A stretch of 48,602 nt of DNA from Methanoregula sp. GTDB lineage: Archaea > Halobacteriota > Methanomicrobia > Methanomicrobiales > Methanospirillaceae. A program made the translations under genes and the position numbers. Positions within the stretch are counted from its first letter, which is position 1. Each line of letters begins with the position of its first letter. The notes under the pieces were generated by a model, which did not search any database, was not told where the DNA came from, and saw only the letters and a list, made by a program, of their open reading frames with translations. The stretch spans positions 1-48,602 of the forward strand of contig JAJRCF010000022.1 in NCBI GenBank assembly GCA_028679075.1, in the 5' to 3' direction. Positions 16,364 through 25,704 of this stretch are shown one piece after another.

Positions 16364-17524
16364 ATGAGCTCACAACCCATGACCTACGATGTTGTCGTTG
16401 TTGGTGCAGGACCTGCCGGTAGTGCAGCAGCCGCTGAGTGTGCCAGCCTTGGACTGAAAACTCTCTGCATCGAGGAACACGGTACAATCGGTTATCCTGT
16501 CCAGTGTGCCGGCCTCCTCTCCAATGCGGCGTTTACCGAGTGCCGTGTGTCGGACCGTTCCGTTCTCAACAGGGTATCCGGTGCCCGCGTCATATCGGGC
16601 CAGGGTTCCAGTATCCTGATCGATGCTAGAAAAACCATGGCACTGGTCGTTGACCGCGGGGCACTCGACCGGGAGATGGCAGAGAATGCGGGCCGTGCCG
16701 GTGCGGAGTTCCTCCTCAGGACGAGCGTCTGCGGCATCAGGGGCAATACGCTCATCACCCGGGGGGTCTACCGGGAAGAACCGATCCCGTTCAAGGTCCT
16801 GATCGCTGCCGACGGGCCACGGAGCACGGTTGCCCGGATGCTCGGCATGCAGCGGGCACCGGTATATCTTGCCGGAATCCAGGCCGAGACATTGCGCGAA
16901 GCCGACCCCCGTTTTGTCGAGCTCTACCCGGATGCATCCCCCGGGTTCTTTGGATGGTCGATCCCCACGGCACCGGGCCGGGTGCGGGTCGGCCTCTGCG
17001 CACAGACCAATGCACAGGAGCATTTTGCCGCGTTCATCAGAAAATTCAGCGATTCCTCCGTGCACCTCGTCACCGGTACCATCCCCCTTGGGATCATGCC
17101 AAAAACCTATGGTCACCGGACGCTGTTTGTCGGGGATGCCGCGGGGTTTGCGAAACCAACTTCCGGTGGCGGGGTATATACCGGCATCCGGTCGGCCCGG
17201 CATGCGGCCGCGGTCGCAGCCGAGGCATGTGCATCCGGCCGGTTCGACGATTCCGTACTGTGCGGGTATGAACGCCGGTGGAAAGCGGATATCGGGAACG
17301 AGCTTGCCCTGGGGTTCAGGATCTTCGAGATGCGGCAGCACCTGTCCGGGCAGGATATCGACGACCTGATCCGGGCCCTCGATGATCCGGAGATCATCCG
17401 GACGATTGAAGAGTACGGCGATATGGACCGGCCGTCAGCGCTCGCAAAAAAACTGCTTTTCAAGCCTGAAATGATCCGGCTTCTCCGGCCTCTCGTGCAG
17501 GCAGGACTGAAGTCCCTCTTCTGA
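16364..17524 (+). CDS. Geranylgeranyl reductase family FAD-dependent oxidoreductase
   Basis: A 386-residue flavoprotein of the family that saturates geranylgeranyl chains of archaeal ether lipids. The N-terminal dinucleotide-binding motif VVVGAGPAGSAAA is followed by the family segment YPVQCAGLLS, the IAADGPRSTVARMLG motif in mid protein and a second FAD-binding motif, LFVGDAAGFAKPTSGGGVYTG. The length is typical. It probably acts at the cytoplasmic membrane face on digeranylgeranylglycerophospholipids or on another polyprenyl substrate; archaeal genomes often have several paralogs, so this specific assignment is uncertain. Starts at 16364 and 16379 are both possible. Its TGA directly abuts the stop codon of the convergent histidine kinase gene with no spacer. 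Confidence 0.85.
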   Translation: MSSQPMTYDVVVVGAGPAGSAAAAECASLGLKTLCIEEHGTIGYPVQCAGLLSNAAFTECRVSDRSVLNRVSGARVISGQGSSILIDARKTMALVVDRGALDREMAENAGRAGAEFLLRTSVCGIRGNTLITRGVYREEPIPFKVLIAADGPRSTVARMLGMQRAPVYLAGIQAETLREADPRFVELYPDASPGFFGWSIPTAPGRVRVGLCAQTNAQEHFAAFIRKFSDSSVHLVTGTIPLGIMPKTYGHRTLFVGDAAGFAKPTSGGGVYTGIRSARHAAAVAAEACASGRFDDSVLCGYERRWKADIGNELALGFRIFEMRQHLSGQDIDDLIRALDDPEIIRTIEEYGDMDRPSALAKKLLFKPEMIRLLRPLVQAGLKSLF

Positions 17525-19822
17525 TCAACGGGAATTTCCGGGAATTTCCGGAGCGTCCGATCCGGTAATCTGTATATGACACCGGTCTGTCTGTTTATTC
17601 CCGGAATGGCGGTACTTCCCGTGTGGCACACGGATCTCGAACCGGGCGCCCTTGTGGTACTCGCCGATTTCTGTGATGCTGATGCCGGTGATGGATAGGA
17701 TCTCTCTTACCAGGAACAGGCCAAGACCGGTATTTTTCCCATATCCCTTGGAAAAAATATTTGTCTTGTCGGACGGGGGAATTCCCGTGCCATTATCTTC
17801 AATCACGATCACAACGCCCTCGTGCGATTTCTGGGCAGAGATACGGAGCGTGGTCACATTGCCTCCGTGCTGGATGGCATTTTCCGCAAGATTGTAAAAT
17901 GCCCGCTCAAGGAGTGGATCAGCAAAGATCTCCATGTCGCCCGTATCCGTCTGGACAAATATTTTCCGGATATCGACGCGGGCACAGGCATGGAAGAAGA
18001 CGTCATGGATATTCTGCCAGCCCGGTGCCGCCACCCCGAGGTTCTGGTACAGCTTCGTGAACTCGATGTTCTCGCCGATAGTCCCCACGATCTCCTGGAT
18101 CTTCCGGACGTACATGGTGTACTCGGGTTCCTGCGGGTGATCCCTGACAAGCTCAATGTATCCCCCGAGGACCGTGAGTTTGTTCCGGATATCATGGCGG
18201 GTGATCTCGGACAGGAGGTTGAGTTTCTTGTTGGCAAGCTGTAATGCGTCCTGTGCCATCTGGATCTCCGCTATATCATGGAAAATTCCCATGACATGGC
18301 GCCTGCCCCCGAGGTCGATGGCCGTCGAACTCACGATCACCGGGATCAGCCGGCCGTCACTGCCGGTAACAAGGAGGGAGTGCGATCCGGTCCCTTTCCT
18401 GGCCGTGTCAGTGAAGTAATCCCGGTACTTCTCATGGAATTCCGGCGGGAAAATCCCGGCAAAGTACATCGTCCTGAGCTCGGCAAGGGTCTTTCCGACC
18501 AGTTCCAGCGCTCTCTGGTTGGCATCGGTGAACATGCCGGTCTCCGCATCCATGATAACGATCGCATCAATGGCATGGTTCATGAGCCCCCGGTTCTTCT
18601 CATTCTCCATCCGGAGCTCATCTTCGATCCGTTTGCGGGCGGTGATATCCGTTCCTACGCATAAAATCCCCTCGAAAACACCGTCCCTGTCATAGATGGG
18701 TTTGTTCCACCAGTGGATCCAGACCCGGTTACCGTTTTTCGTGACATTCTCATTCTCATTATTCACGTAATCCTCGGGATGCCGGATAATATTCTCGATC
18801 ATGTGTGAGAGGTCCCGGCTGGATCCGGATTCCTGCACCGGGACCACGGTCCCGACAACCGGTTTCCCGAGGATCTCCGTGGCGCTGAACCCGAAGAACC
18901 GTTGTGCAAACTCATTGAAAAAAGTGATATTGCCGGATTTATCCAGTTTGAGAATGATGCTGTTGGCATTCTCGACCAGTTCCCGGTATTTCGCCTCGCT
19001 CTCCCGCAGGGTCTGGTCAACTTTCTTCTGCCCGGTTACATCCCGCACGGACTCGATGGCACCGGTGATGTTCCCGTTCTTGTCATAGAGCCGGCTGGCT
19101 TTTGCCCAGATGTGCACCGCATCGCGCCCGGGTTTTTCGATGATCGTTTCTGCGGTCAGGGTCGTACCGGCATTGATGAGATCATAGTAGTTTTCCTTCG
19201 TATACTGTTCATCCGGGGAAAGGACGAGGTCGATAAGGATCGGCCTGCGGGTTGCGTAAAACGGGACTGCGTATTCGTACTGCCCCTTCCCGATCATGTC
19301 CGTGGCAGGCATGCCGGTCATCTTCTCGATCGCCTTGTTCCAGGCAATGATTTTTCCCGCTGTATCGATGGCAAACGTTGCGTCGGGCAGGAAATTGATA
19401 ATGTCGGAAAGTCTCTGTTCGGAATCCCTGAGTGCATCGATAGCACGACGGCGTTCCAGGGCCGCGAGGATCTTGTGACGGAGCTCTGCGAACTGCGGCC
19501 GGGCATCCCCTCCTTTCTGGAGATAAAAATCTGCACCGTTATTGATCGCCTCGATGACCACCTCCTCCCTGCCTTTGCCGGTGAAGAGGATGAACGGCGT
19601 GGACAGCCCCATGCCCCTCACCTGTTTGAGGAATTCGATGCCGTCCATGACGGGCATCTGGTAATCGGATATAATGGCGTCAAACGTCCCCCCGGCCATC
19701 ATCTCCAGGCCTTCCGGTGAGGATGCGGTTGTTGTGACAGAAAATTCCCCCTCCCTTTCCAGGAACAGTTTTCCCAGGTTGAGCAGTTCCGGCTCATCGT
19801 CAACATAGAGGAGGGATATCAT
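17525..19822 (-). CDS. Hybrid receiver-PAS-histidine kinase
   Basis: A soluble 765-residue signalling kinase. Order of domains: N-terminal response-receiver domain (LLYVDDEP start, phosphoacceptor D53 in ISDYQMPVMDG, conserved T81 and K83); three PAS domains (near IINFLPDATFAIDTAGKI, ELVENANSIILKLDKSG and GLMNHAIDAIVIMDAETG); a phosphoacceptor helix with H543 in TRHDIRNKL; and a C-terminal GHKL ATPase with NLAENAIQHGG, VIEDNGTGIP and GLGLFLVREI. No membrane segments are present, so it senses an intracellular cue. This receiver-first layout is common in Methanomicrobiales. The ATG at 19822 starts exactly at the receiver domain; the longer frame is not family-like. No output regulator is next to it. 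Confidence 0.92.
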   Translation of the reverse strand: MISLLYVDDEPELLNLGKLFLEREGEFSVTTTASSPEGLEMMAGGTFDAIISDYQMPVMDGIEFLKQVRGMGLSTPFILFTGKGREEVVIEAINNGADFYLQKGGDARPQFAELRHKILAALERRRAIDALRDSEQRLSDIINFLPDATFAIDTAGKIIAWNKAIEKMTGMPATDMIGKGQYEYAVPFYATRRPILIDLVLSPDEQYTKENYYDLINAGTTLTAETIIEKPGRDAVHIWAKASRLYDKNGNITGAIESVRDVTGQKKVDQTLRESEAKYRELVENANSIILKLDKSGNITFFNEFAQRFFGFSATEILGKPVVGTVVPVQESGSSRDLSHMIENIIRHPEDYVNNENENVTKNGNRVWIHWWNKPIYDRDGVFEGILCVGTDITARKRIEDELRMENEKNRGLMNHAIDAIVIMDAETGMFTDANQRALELVGKTLAELRTMYFAGIFPPEFHEKYRDYFTDTARKGTGSHSLLVTGSDGRLIPVIVSSTAIDLGGRRHVMGIFHDIAEIQMAQDALQLANKKLNLLSEITRHDIRNKLTVLGGYIELVRDHPQEPEYTMYVRKIQEIVGTIGENIEFTKLYQNLGVAAPGWQNIHDVFFHACARVDIRKIFVQTDTGDMEIFADPLLERAFYNLAENAIQHGGNVTTLRISAQKSHEGVVIVIEDNGTGIPPSDKTNIFSKGYGKNTGLGLFLVREILSITGISITEIGEYHKGARFEIRVPHGKYRHSGNKQTDRCHIQITGSDAPEIPGNSR

Positions 19823-20099
19823 TAAATCCAATCTCTTTCGATGGGAGAAAAATGTTTTCTCGGTTAAATTCCGTATCCGGGAGCGTACCTGACTTTTTTT
19901 GTATCCATGGCCGCCGCAGGAACGAAAAACGGGTGACAACCATGAGTCATCACAACCAGGATCCTTGCGATTCGGTATGGGTGCATAGGCATCCGGGTAT
20001 TATTGAGTGATATGCGGCCACGGTTTTTGTGCCCGGGGAGGATCAAACAACATGAAAACGGAACTAAAAGGGCAGGCTCCCCGGAATATCAGGACGTTA

Positions 20100-20342
20100 T
20101 CAGGACTTTTTTTCGGCAAGTGCTGTACGGATCTGGTCCTTGACCGGCGCCGGAAGATCGAGGCCGTCAAGTGCCCTCGCGAGGAGGAGCCGGCTCATCT
20201 CCTGCCCTCCGGGAGTTGCAAGGTACCTGTCGATGGCCTTCTGGCCTTCGGGAGATGTGAGGAATTTCCGTATTGTTTCCTGTCCTTTCGGCGAAGTGGC
20301 GTACCCGGCAATCAATCCCTGCATGCAGTCAATCTGTACCAT
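20100..20342 (-). CDS. Small conserved-type hypothetical protein
   Basis: An 80-residue soluble protein without Cys clusters or membrane segments. It contains an internal near-repeat: SPKGQETIRKFLTSPEGQKA followed by IDRYLATPGGQEMSRLLLAR, which are three turns of a pattern of about 14 residues with the form (S/T)PxGQE. The C terminus is LPAPVKDQIRTALAEKKS. I do not recognise the family. The even amphipathic-helix character, ATG start and composition resemble real coding sequence, and the internal repeat argues for a helical repeat fold. It sits between the kinase gene and the histone gene on the same strand as both. Confidence 0.6.
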   Translation of the reverse strand: MVQIDCMQGLIAGYATSPKGQETIRKFLTSPEGQKAIDRYLATPGGQEMSRLLLARALDGLDLPAPVKDQIRTALAEKKS

Positions 20343-20515
20343 CGTTCAGGCTCCGGTTCTCAGCTGATAGTGTGGAATGTCAGATAAAGACTCCTGCACC
20401 GGCCTGAATCGCGCCGGGACAAGGGGGCGGTCCGGGACACGAAGTGTCTGTCCTGATACGAGAATGATCCTTAAACACGGCAATAAAATCTCAAAAACAG
20501 GTTCCGAAGTTTTAG

Positions 20516-20522
20516 AAAAAAA
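20516..20522 (-). terminator. Oligo-T terminator after the histone gene
   Basis: A run of seven T residues on the minus strand follows the histone stop codon by about eight bases. Oligo-T tracts on the non-template strand are the normal intrinsic termination signal of archaeal RNA polymerase. Confidence 0.5.
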
Positions 20523-20529
20523 GAGTTGA

Positions 20530-20736
20530 TCAGTTGGACTTTGCAGCCAGGTCAACGTCTTCTTTCTTGATGGTCTTTCTGCCAGCGTGCTCGGCAAGCT
20601 TGTTGGCTTCCTTGGTCAGCTGGGCGATGTACTTCTCGGCCTTTGCCACAAGTGCCTCTGCTGCATCGCTTCCTACTCTTTCGGCTCCGTTTTTCTTCGC
20701 AATCCTTACAACTGCGGCAATTGGTAAATCTGCCAT
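20530..20736 (-). CDS. Archaeal histone (HMf family)
   Basis: A 68-residue histone-fold protein that wraps and compacts DNA as dimers and larger multimers. It contains the family landmarks: LPIAAVVRIAKKNGAERV at the N terminus, a long middle helix and the C-terminal HAGRKTIKKEDVDLAAK. The gene has a strong core promoter (TATA at about 20767-20777) and a GAGGT ribosome-binding site at 20744-20748, as expected for an abundant protein. It is followed by an oligo-T tract. A histone-deacetylase-fold enzyme is encoded about 6 kb away, but no direct link is implied. Confidence 0.95.
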   Translation of the reverse strand: MADLPIAAVVRIAKKNGAERVGSDAAEALVAKAEKYIAQLTKEANKLAEHAGRKTIKKEDVDLAAKSN

Positions 20737-20743
20737 GTTTCTT

Positions 20744-20777
20744 ACCTCAAAAAGAAATCAACATCTTATATTTAAAT
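20744..20777 (-). promoter_or_regulatory. Histone gene promoter and ribosome-binding site
   Basis: On the minus strand an AT-only element reading TATTTAAATATA lies at about 20767-20778, a good archaeal TATA box. GAGGT at 20744-20748 sits seven bases before the ATG. The predicted transcript start is near 20745-20750. Confidence 0.6.
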
Positions 20778-20932
20778 ACTTTTTGGGGAAATACTGCAAT
20801 TTATTCAGTATTATGATATTGGAGGGCATGCTGCAAAGCAAGTGGAAATTGGAGTCCGTAATTTCGCAGAATATTTTTTACTCTCAAATAACGGTTGTTT
20901 TTGGAAAAAAAAGGATATTTACGGGTTTTAAA

Positions 20933-21697
20933 TTATTCTAACAAAGATGCTGCGAGCAATAGCGCATTCCTGTAATCTGGTTGGGCGCGCGAGGAATCTA
21001 CAAAAATTTTGTCGATATTTACCACGGGTGCCCCATGCCCATATCCGGCTCCAAGATACGCAAGTGTCCGGAAGATGAGATTTCCCGAGATCCCGTCAGG
21101 TGCGATAATAAGTCCGCAGGACTTGATGGCATCTTCGATACGAAATTCGTAGTGCGCGGCACCGCTCAGTTTTGCAACAAGCTCGGCATCAGCCATGCTC
21201 CGGTCCACCACGGAGTGCCAGCCGACACCACCAAAACGACCCCCCGAGAGGACACCCACCTGTTCCGAAAGACCAAACCTGCGGGCCAGTACCCTGCCTT
21301 TTTGGATCAGTGCGATCTTATCAGTGACTGTCCACCCTTCAGCGATCCCAACAGGAGCAAACATAAACTTTTTCCCGCCAGCGGTCTCAAGAAGCGCAAC
21401 CCGTTCCAGGTGGGTAACCCCTGCAGCAGCCTTGAGCATCTGTAATGTTATCTCTCCCGGCAGACTGCCCCGGACCGCTGCATTAATCGTTCCCGTCATC
21501 AGATCGGAAACAAGGGTGGCATCGGGATTTGAACTCTCTGTCAGTCTCACATGGGGGTGACCCCGGGGGACAGATGCCACACCGGGGCGCGAATAACAGA
21601 CAATATCGCAGGGAATATTTACCGTGCAGGCACTGGTGATGACTTTCTCCGCGTCTGCCCCCATGCCAATCCCTATTGTTTTTACCGAATTCGTCAT
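20933..21697 (-). CDS. mtxX: MtxX-like protein (methanogenesis marker 4), downstream copy
   Basis: A 254-residue protein of the MtxX / methanogenesis marker 4 family, a methanogen-restricted group distantly like phosphotransacetylases. Conserved text shared with the upstream copy includes AAVRGSLPGEITLQMLK, GVTHLERVALLETA, GVLSGGRFGGVGWH, MADAELVAKLSGAAH and APDGISGNLIFRTLAYLG, then GHGAPVVNI. The biochemical role is not established; the family occurs near methyltransfer and methanogenesis genes. It ends in TAA. It lies 260 bases downstream of a second, similar gene, with its own probable TATA box near 21765-21775, so the two may be separately transcribed. Confidence 0.85.
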   Translation of the reverse strand: MTNSVKTIGIGMGADAEKVITSACTVNIPCDIVCYSRPGVASVPRGHPHVRLTESSNPDATLVSDLMTGTINAAVRGSLPGEITLQMLKAAAGVTHLERVALLETAGGKKFMFAPVGIAEGWTVTDKIALIQKGRVLARRFGLSEQVGVLSGGRFGGVGWHSVVDRSMADAELVAKLSGAAHYEFRIEDAIKSCGLIIAPDGISGNLIFRTLAYLGAGYGHGAPVVNIDKIFVDSSRAQPDYRNALLLAASLLE

Positions 21698-21957
21698 GGT
21701 TCTGCCCCCGGCTGCTTCTCCCGTATAACCGATGTAACGGGTAACTCTGTCACGGATCCAACCATATTAAGTATCTCTCCTCACCGGATATTACAGGAAG
21801 GTTGTCAGGTTGTGTGATGAAGATGATGTTGGGTGAAAATTTTTTTACACTTATCCTTTGTTTCAGGATGATGATTCCAGCGCGTATACTGTAAAAATTT
21901 TTCCCGCTGAATTCAGTTTTAAAAAAGTATACTGTATCAAGGAATTTTTTTCCTCTT

Positions 21958-22755
21958 CTAATCGGTTTTTACCTTTTTACGATCCGTTTTTTCCTCAAGC
22001 AACGATGCAGCGAGCATTAACGCGTTTGTGTAATCAGGTGCGGCGCGTGAAGTATCAACGAAAATTCTGCTGATATTTACGACCGGCGCGCCGTGTCCGT
22101 GCCCGCCTCCCAGAAAAACGAGCATACGGAAGGCCAGATTACCGGAGATGCCGTCAGGTGCGATAATGAGGCCACAGGTCTCTATCGCATCCTCAATCAG
22201 GATCTCGCAGTGGGAGGAATCTGAAAGGCGGGCAATGAGTTCCGCATCGGCCATGCTGGCATCCACCTGCGGGTGCCGCCCGACGTCACCCAGCCTCCCC
22301 CCCGACAGGACGCCGACCTTTTCGGGAAGACCAAATTTTTTCGCAATGATCTTCCCTTTTTTGATCAGTTCGAGTTTTTCCGGGACGGTCCAGCCCTCAT
22401 CCACACCAACCGGTGTCAGCAGGAATTTTTTCCCATGGGCGGTCTCCAGCAGGGCGATGCGTTCAAGATGGTCGACACCTTCTGCAATCTTCAGCGCCTT
22501 CAGCGTTGCATTGGATGGCAGGGTCCCCCGTACCGCGGCATCGATCTTTCCCGACATCAGGTCGTCGACCAGCGCCTGTTCGGGTTGGGCGGATTCGATG
22601 ATATGGACCGATCTCTCAGCAGGCTTTTTCGTGACAACGCCGGGCCGGCAGTAACAGTATACTTCAAAGGAGCTGGAGACCGCAATGGCGCTGTCGATAA
22701 CCTTCTCCGGGTCCTCGAGGATCCCGATCCCGACTCGTCTTACCTTGGCTGGCAT
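21958..22755 (-). CDS. mtxX: MtxX-like protein (methanogenesis marker 4), upstream copy
   Basis: A 265-residue paralog of the neighbouring 20933 gene. It has the same landmarks: AAVRGTLPSNATLKALK, GVDHLERIALLETAHGKKFL, GVLSGGRLGDVGRHPQVD and APDGISGNLAFRMLVFLGGG. It starts inside the 3' end of the marker 2 gene (16-base overlap), so it is the operonic, probably ancestral copy. The C terminus adds a lysine-rich tail (EEKTDRKKVKTD). The stop is TAG at 21958-21960, one of the few amber stops in the window; reading through it would add only six residues, KRKKIP after the amber position, before TGA. No conserved sequence follows, so this TAG could simply be a stop. Confidence 0.87.
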   Translation of the reverse strand: MPAKVRRVGIGILEDPEKVIDSAIAVSSSFEVYCYCRPGVVTKKPAERSVHIIESAQPEQALVDDLMSGKIDAAVRGTLPSNATLKALKIAEGVDHLERIALLETAHGKKFLLTPVGVDEGWTVPEKLELIKKGKIIAKKFGLPEKVGVLSGGRLGDVGRHPQVDASMADAELIARLSDSSHCEILIEDAIETCGLIIAPDGISGNLAFRMLVFLGGGHGHGAPVVNISRIFVDTSRAAPDYTNALMLAASLLEEKTDRKKVKTD

Positions 22756-23780
22756 GCAACATCCTCTTCAGTCAGGTGCATGATCCCGTTATTGATAAAG
22801 TCGAATACCTCTGTCTCATTGCCTTCGTACCGGATCCGCAGGGTCTTCTCATTGTCGACCGTGCCGATCGCTTTTGCCGTCATGCCGACTGCGGCAAACG
22901 TCTCAATGAGCTCCTGTACATGCTCCTTCTTCGCGGTCAGGATAAAGCCCATACCCGGGTACATCTTGACCCACTGCTCGAAGCTCATGCCGTTTTTCGC
23001 AAGATCCGGTTTTGGGATTTTGCCAAGATCGATCTCGCCACCTTTCCCGCTGATCTCGAGGAGCATTCCCAGCGTGCCGATGATGCCGGGGTTGCTGATG
23101 TCCTTGCCGGCAGTCACGAGGTGCTTCTCTCCGATCTGTTCCAGCACGGCTATCTGTGCCCGGACTTCGGCTGCGGACTTCATGGTGACCGAGTCCCAGT
23201 TGAGGGCACAGGAGGGGTGGACCCGCCCGTTTAAGTCAATAGCCGCAACAACCACATCGCCGTCCTGTGCCGTATGGCTGTAGATGATCGAGTCCAGCCG
23301 GGCAGATCCCAGGATCGAGACATCGATGACACTGTAGGGGGCGTCCGGGTGCAGGTGTCCCCCGACGATCGGGACGCCGAACTGTGCCGAAGCGTCGTGC
23401 ATCCCCTTCACGACCTGCTCCTGTATCATGCCCTTGGACATGGAGAAGACATCCACCATCGCGATCGGCCGCCCTCCCATCGCCGCGATGTCGTGGACGT
23501 TGACAAGTACCGAGCAGTACCCGGCCCAGTACGGGTCTGCCTCCATGAGTTTTGACCAGATGCCGTCCGCAGCAAGGAGAAGCGCCTCGCCGTTGTGCTC
23601 GATCACCGCGGCGTCCTCTCCGAATGCGGCCACAACATGGGGGGCGTCAATCCTGAGTGCCTTGACCATATCCCCGATGGCATGCTTTCTCCTGACGCCC
23701 TCGTATTCCCGGACTACTTTTGCAATCGACTCTGTGGAGCAGTTGTGGACCACGACATCACCTGAAAAAACCCGAAACAT
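22740..23780 (-). CDS. AIR synthase-related protein, methanogenesis marker 2
   Basis: A 346-residue member of the PurM/SelD/ThiL/HypE ATP-binding superfamily, of the type called methanogenesis marker 2. The N-terminal half holds ADGIWSKLMEADPYWAGYCS and NVHDIAAMGGRPIAMVDVF, the typical Asp-rich metal/ATP site. The C-terminal half holds VTAGKDISNPGIIGTLGMLL, with GGEIDLGKIPKP after it. The exact reaction is unknown; marker status rests on restriction to methanogens. It begins 68 bases from the divergent RFC gene and overlaps the MtxX-like gene downstream, forming a two-gene unit. That pairing is commonly seen in methanogens. Confidence 0.85.
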   Translation of the reverse strand: MFRVFSGDVVVHNCSTESIAKVVREYEGVRRKHAIGDMVKALRIDAPHVVAAFGEDAAVIEHNGEALLLAADGIWSKLMEADPYWAGYCSVLVNVHDIAAMGGRPIAMVDVFSMSKGMIQEQVVKGMHDASAQFGVPIVGGHLHPDAPYSVIDVSILGSARLDSIIYSHTAQDGDVVVAAIDLNGRVHPSCALNWDSVTMKSAAEVRAQIAVLEQIGEKHLVTAGKDISNPGIIGTLGMLLEISGKGGEIDLGKIPKPDLAKNGMSFEQWVKMYPGMGFILTAKKEHVQELIETFAAVGMTAKAIGTVDNEKTLRIRYEGNETEVFDFINNGIMHLTEEDVACQPR

Positions 23781-23848
23781 AGTTTCGTGTATGCTTCATT
23801 TGAGTCTCATCAGAGATAATTTATTTGATATCCCGCCAACGTGTCTGT
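23781..23848. promoter_or_regulatory. Shared divergent promoter region of marker 2 and RFC large subunit
   Basis: Only 68 bases separate two divergent start codons. An AT-rich element at about 23815-23831 (ATAATTTATTTGATAT) can supply TATA boxes in both directions: about 20-30 bases upstream of the RFC ATG at 23849, and about 35-50 bases upstream of the marker 2 ATG at 23780. The RFC transcript is likely leaderless. Confidence 0.5.
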
Positions 23849-25291
23849 ATGGACTGGGCAGAAAAGTACCGACCCGCACACCTTGCGGACATCGTCGGGA
23901 ACACGACCGCCGTGCGGCAGATCGCGGAGTGGGCGAAGAGCTGGACGAACAAGTCCCGCCCCCTCCTGATCTACGGCAAGCCCGGTATCGGCAAGACCTC
24001 AGCGGCGTACGCGCTCGCAAGCGATATGAACTGGGAGGTTATCGAGCTGAACGCGAGCGACCAGCGGACCGCCGGGGTGATCGAGCGGATCGCCGGCGCC
24101 GGAAGCGTAACGGCGAGCCTGACCGGTGCCACGCGCAAGCTTATCGTCCTCGATGAAGCCGACAATCTCCAGGGAAATGCAGACCGGGGCGGGGCAAAAG
24201 CGATCCTTGAATGCATCCGCCATGCGCAGCAGCCGATGGTCCTGATCGCAAACGACCTGTACGGCCTCTCGCCGGAAATCCGGGCCCGCTGCGAACCGGT
24301 CCAGTTCAAGGCGGTCCCCGCCCGTTCCATTGCCCCGCGCCTCAAGTACCTCTGCGCTGCCGAGAAGATCAGCTGCAGCGATGCGGCCATCCATGCGATC
24401 GCGGACAGCGCCGAAGGCGACATACGGTCCGCGGTCAACATGCTCTATGCTTCGGCAATCGGGAGGGACAAACTCGACGACGTGCATGTCCACACGTCCC
24501 AGAAAGACGAGCGCGTCTCCATCTTCTCCCTGATCTCGGCCCTGTTTGGCAGGACCGGGGACGAAGAGCTGATGCGGCTCTCGTATGATGTGAACGATAC
24601 CCCGGAGACCATCGAGCAGTGGGTTGAAGGCAGTGTCCACCTGATCGCGGACCCTGCTGCCATGGGCCGGGCATACCGGCACCTCTCGCGGGCCGACGAG
24701 TACCTCGGGTATACTTACCGCCGCCAGTACCACACGCTCTGGCGGTACGCAACCGCGGTCATGCTCCTCGGTGTGGCCGATGCCGCCGGGGGAAAGGGTA
24801 TCCATACCCGCATCATGCCCCCCGAACGGTGGCAGAAGATGTCAACGGCAAAGAAACAGAAAACCATCCGCCTTGCCACGCTGAACAAGGTCTCCGCCAT
24901 GATGCACATGCCCCAGAACACGCTGCGGGAGAATTATCTCGGTACGATCTCGCTCTTGATCGAACAGGACCCTGCCGGGTACGCCCGCGAGCTCTCGTTC
25001 GATACCGACCAGCTCAATTTCTTCCTCAATGACCGGGCCCGGTCAACGGAGATCACAAAGGCCCTTCTCAAGGAAGAGAAGGAGCGGGAAAAGGAGACCG
25101 TGCAGCAGAAAAAGGTGAAGAAGGAGCCAAAAAAAGAGAAACCCCGTGCTGAACCGGCGCCGGTAATTCCCTTCACTGAAACACCGCCGGAACCCCAACC
25201 GGCAAAAGAAGATCCTGTTGCTCCCAAAGAAGAACCTGAAACAAAAAAAGTGCCGGCAAAATCCCAGTCAACCCTGTTTGACGGGTTTTGA
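23849..25291 (+). CDS. rfcL: Replication factor C large subunit
   Basis: The large subunit of the clamp loader that opens PCNA and places it on primed DNA. The ATG at 23849 begins the typical [18 protein letters not shown]. Walker A is GKPGIGKT (43-50) and Walker B is IVLDEAD (99-105), with AAA+ sensor-1 (LIANDLYGL) following. The C-terminal region (about residues 405-472) is a Lys/Glu/Pro-rich, probably disordered linker. The last eight residues, QSTLFDGF, form a PCNA-interacting peptide, as usual for archaeal RFC-L. The length (480) is typical. The 3' end overlaps the convergent UPF0146 gene by 24 bases. Confidence 0.95.
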   Translation: MDWAEKYRPAHLADIVGNTTAVRQIAEWAKSWTNKSRPLLIYGKPGIGKTSAAYALASDMNWEVIELNASDQRTAGVIERIAGAGSVTASLTGATRKLIVLDEADNLQGNADRGGAKAILECIRHAQQPMVLIANDLYGLSPEIRARCEPVQFKAVPARSIAPRLKYLCAAEKISCSDAAIHAIADSAEGDIRSAVNMLYASAIGRDKLDDVHVHTSQKDERVSIFSLISALFGRTGDEELMRLSYDVNDTPETIEQWVEGSVHLIADPAAMGRAYRHLSRADEYLGYTYRRQYHTLWRYATAVMLLGVADAAGGKGIHTRIMPPERWQKMSTAKKQKTIRLATLNKVSAMMHMPQNTLRENYLGTISLLIEQDPAGYARELSFDTDQLNFFLNDRARSTEITKALLKEEKEREKETVQQKKVKKEPKKEKPRAEPAPVIPFTETPPEPQPAKEDPVAPKEEPETKKVPAKSQSTLFDGF

Positions 25292-25687
25292 TCCCCGGGC
25301 ATACCGGTGGAGGAGCACCCCGCAGTCGATGCGCTCTCCTCCGTTTTCATAAACTTCGAATCCCATGTGATACACGAGGAGGTCGCACCCGACCCGTCCT
25401 GCAAGGGCGATAAGGGACGGGACCATCTCGACCGCCGGGCGGATCGCGTAGATCACGTCGGCCTCCTCGTAGAATGAGAGGTCCGGCTCGAATACATCGT
25501 CGATCCGGAACAAAAGCCCCTCCGGCAGGACAAGGTCCTTCACATCGGTACACCGGACCGGGATGCCCGCGGCCTGGATGACCTCTGCCGCATCCGGGTT
25601 CTTCCCGATCCCCACTTCGACGGGACTCGCGTAGTGCCCGGCGATGTACCTGCCGACACAATTCTCAATATGTTTATAGGAGCCCAT
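25268..25687 (-). CDS. UPF0146-family protein
   Basis: A 139-residue archaeal protein of the UPF0146 family, a small Rossmann-like domain related to methyltransferases. Landmarks are [38 protein letters not shown] and [18 protein letters not shown], then [12 protein letters not shown]. The ATG at 25687 is preferred to an upstream in-frame start at 25738, which would lie inside the divergent archaemetzincin gene. It overlaps the rfcL 3' end convergently by 24 bases. The function is unproved; SAM binding is plausible from the fold only. Confidence 0.85.
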   Translation of the reverse strand: MGSYKHIENCVGRYIAGHYASPVEVGIGKNPDAAEVIQAAGIPVRCTDVKDLVLPEGLLFRIDDVFEPDLSFYEEADVIYAIRPAVEMVPSLIALAGRVGCDLLVYHMGFEVYENGGERIDCGVLLHRYARGSKPVKQG

Positions 25688-25704
25688 TCCAACAGAATAT
25701 AGCG

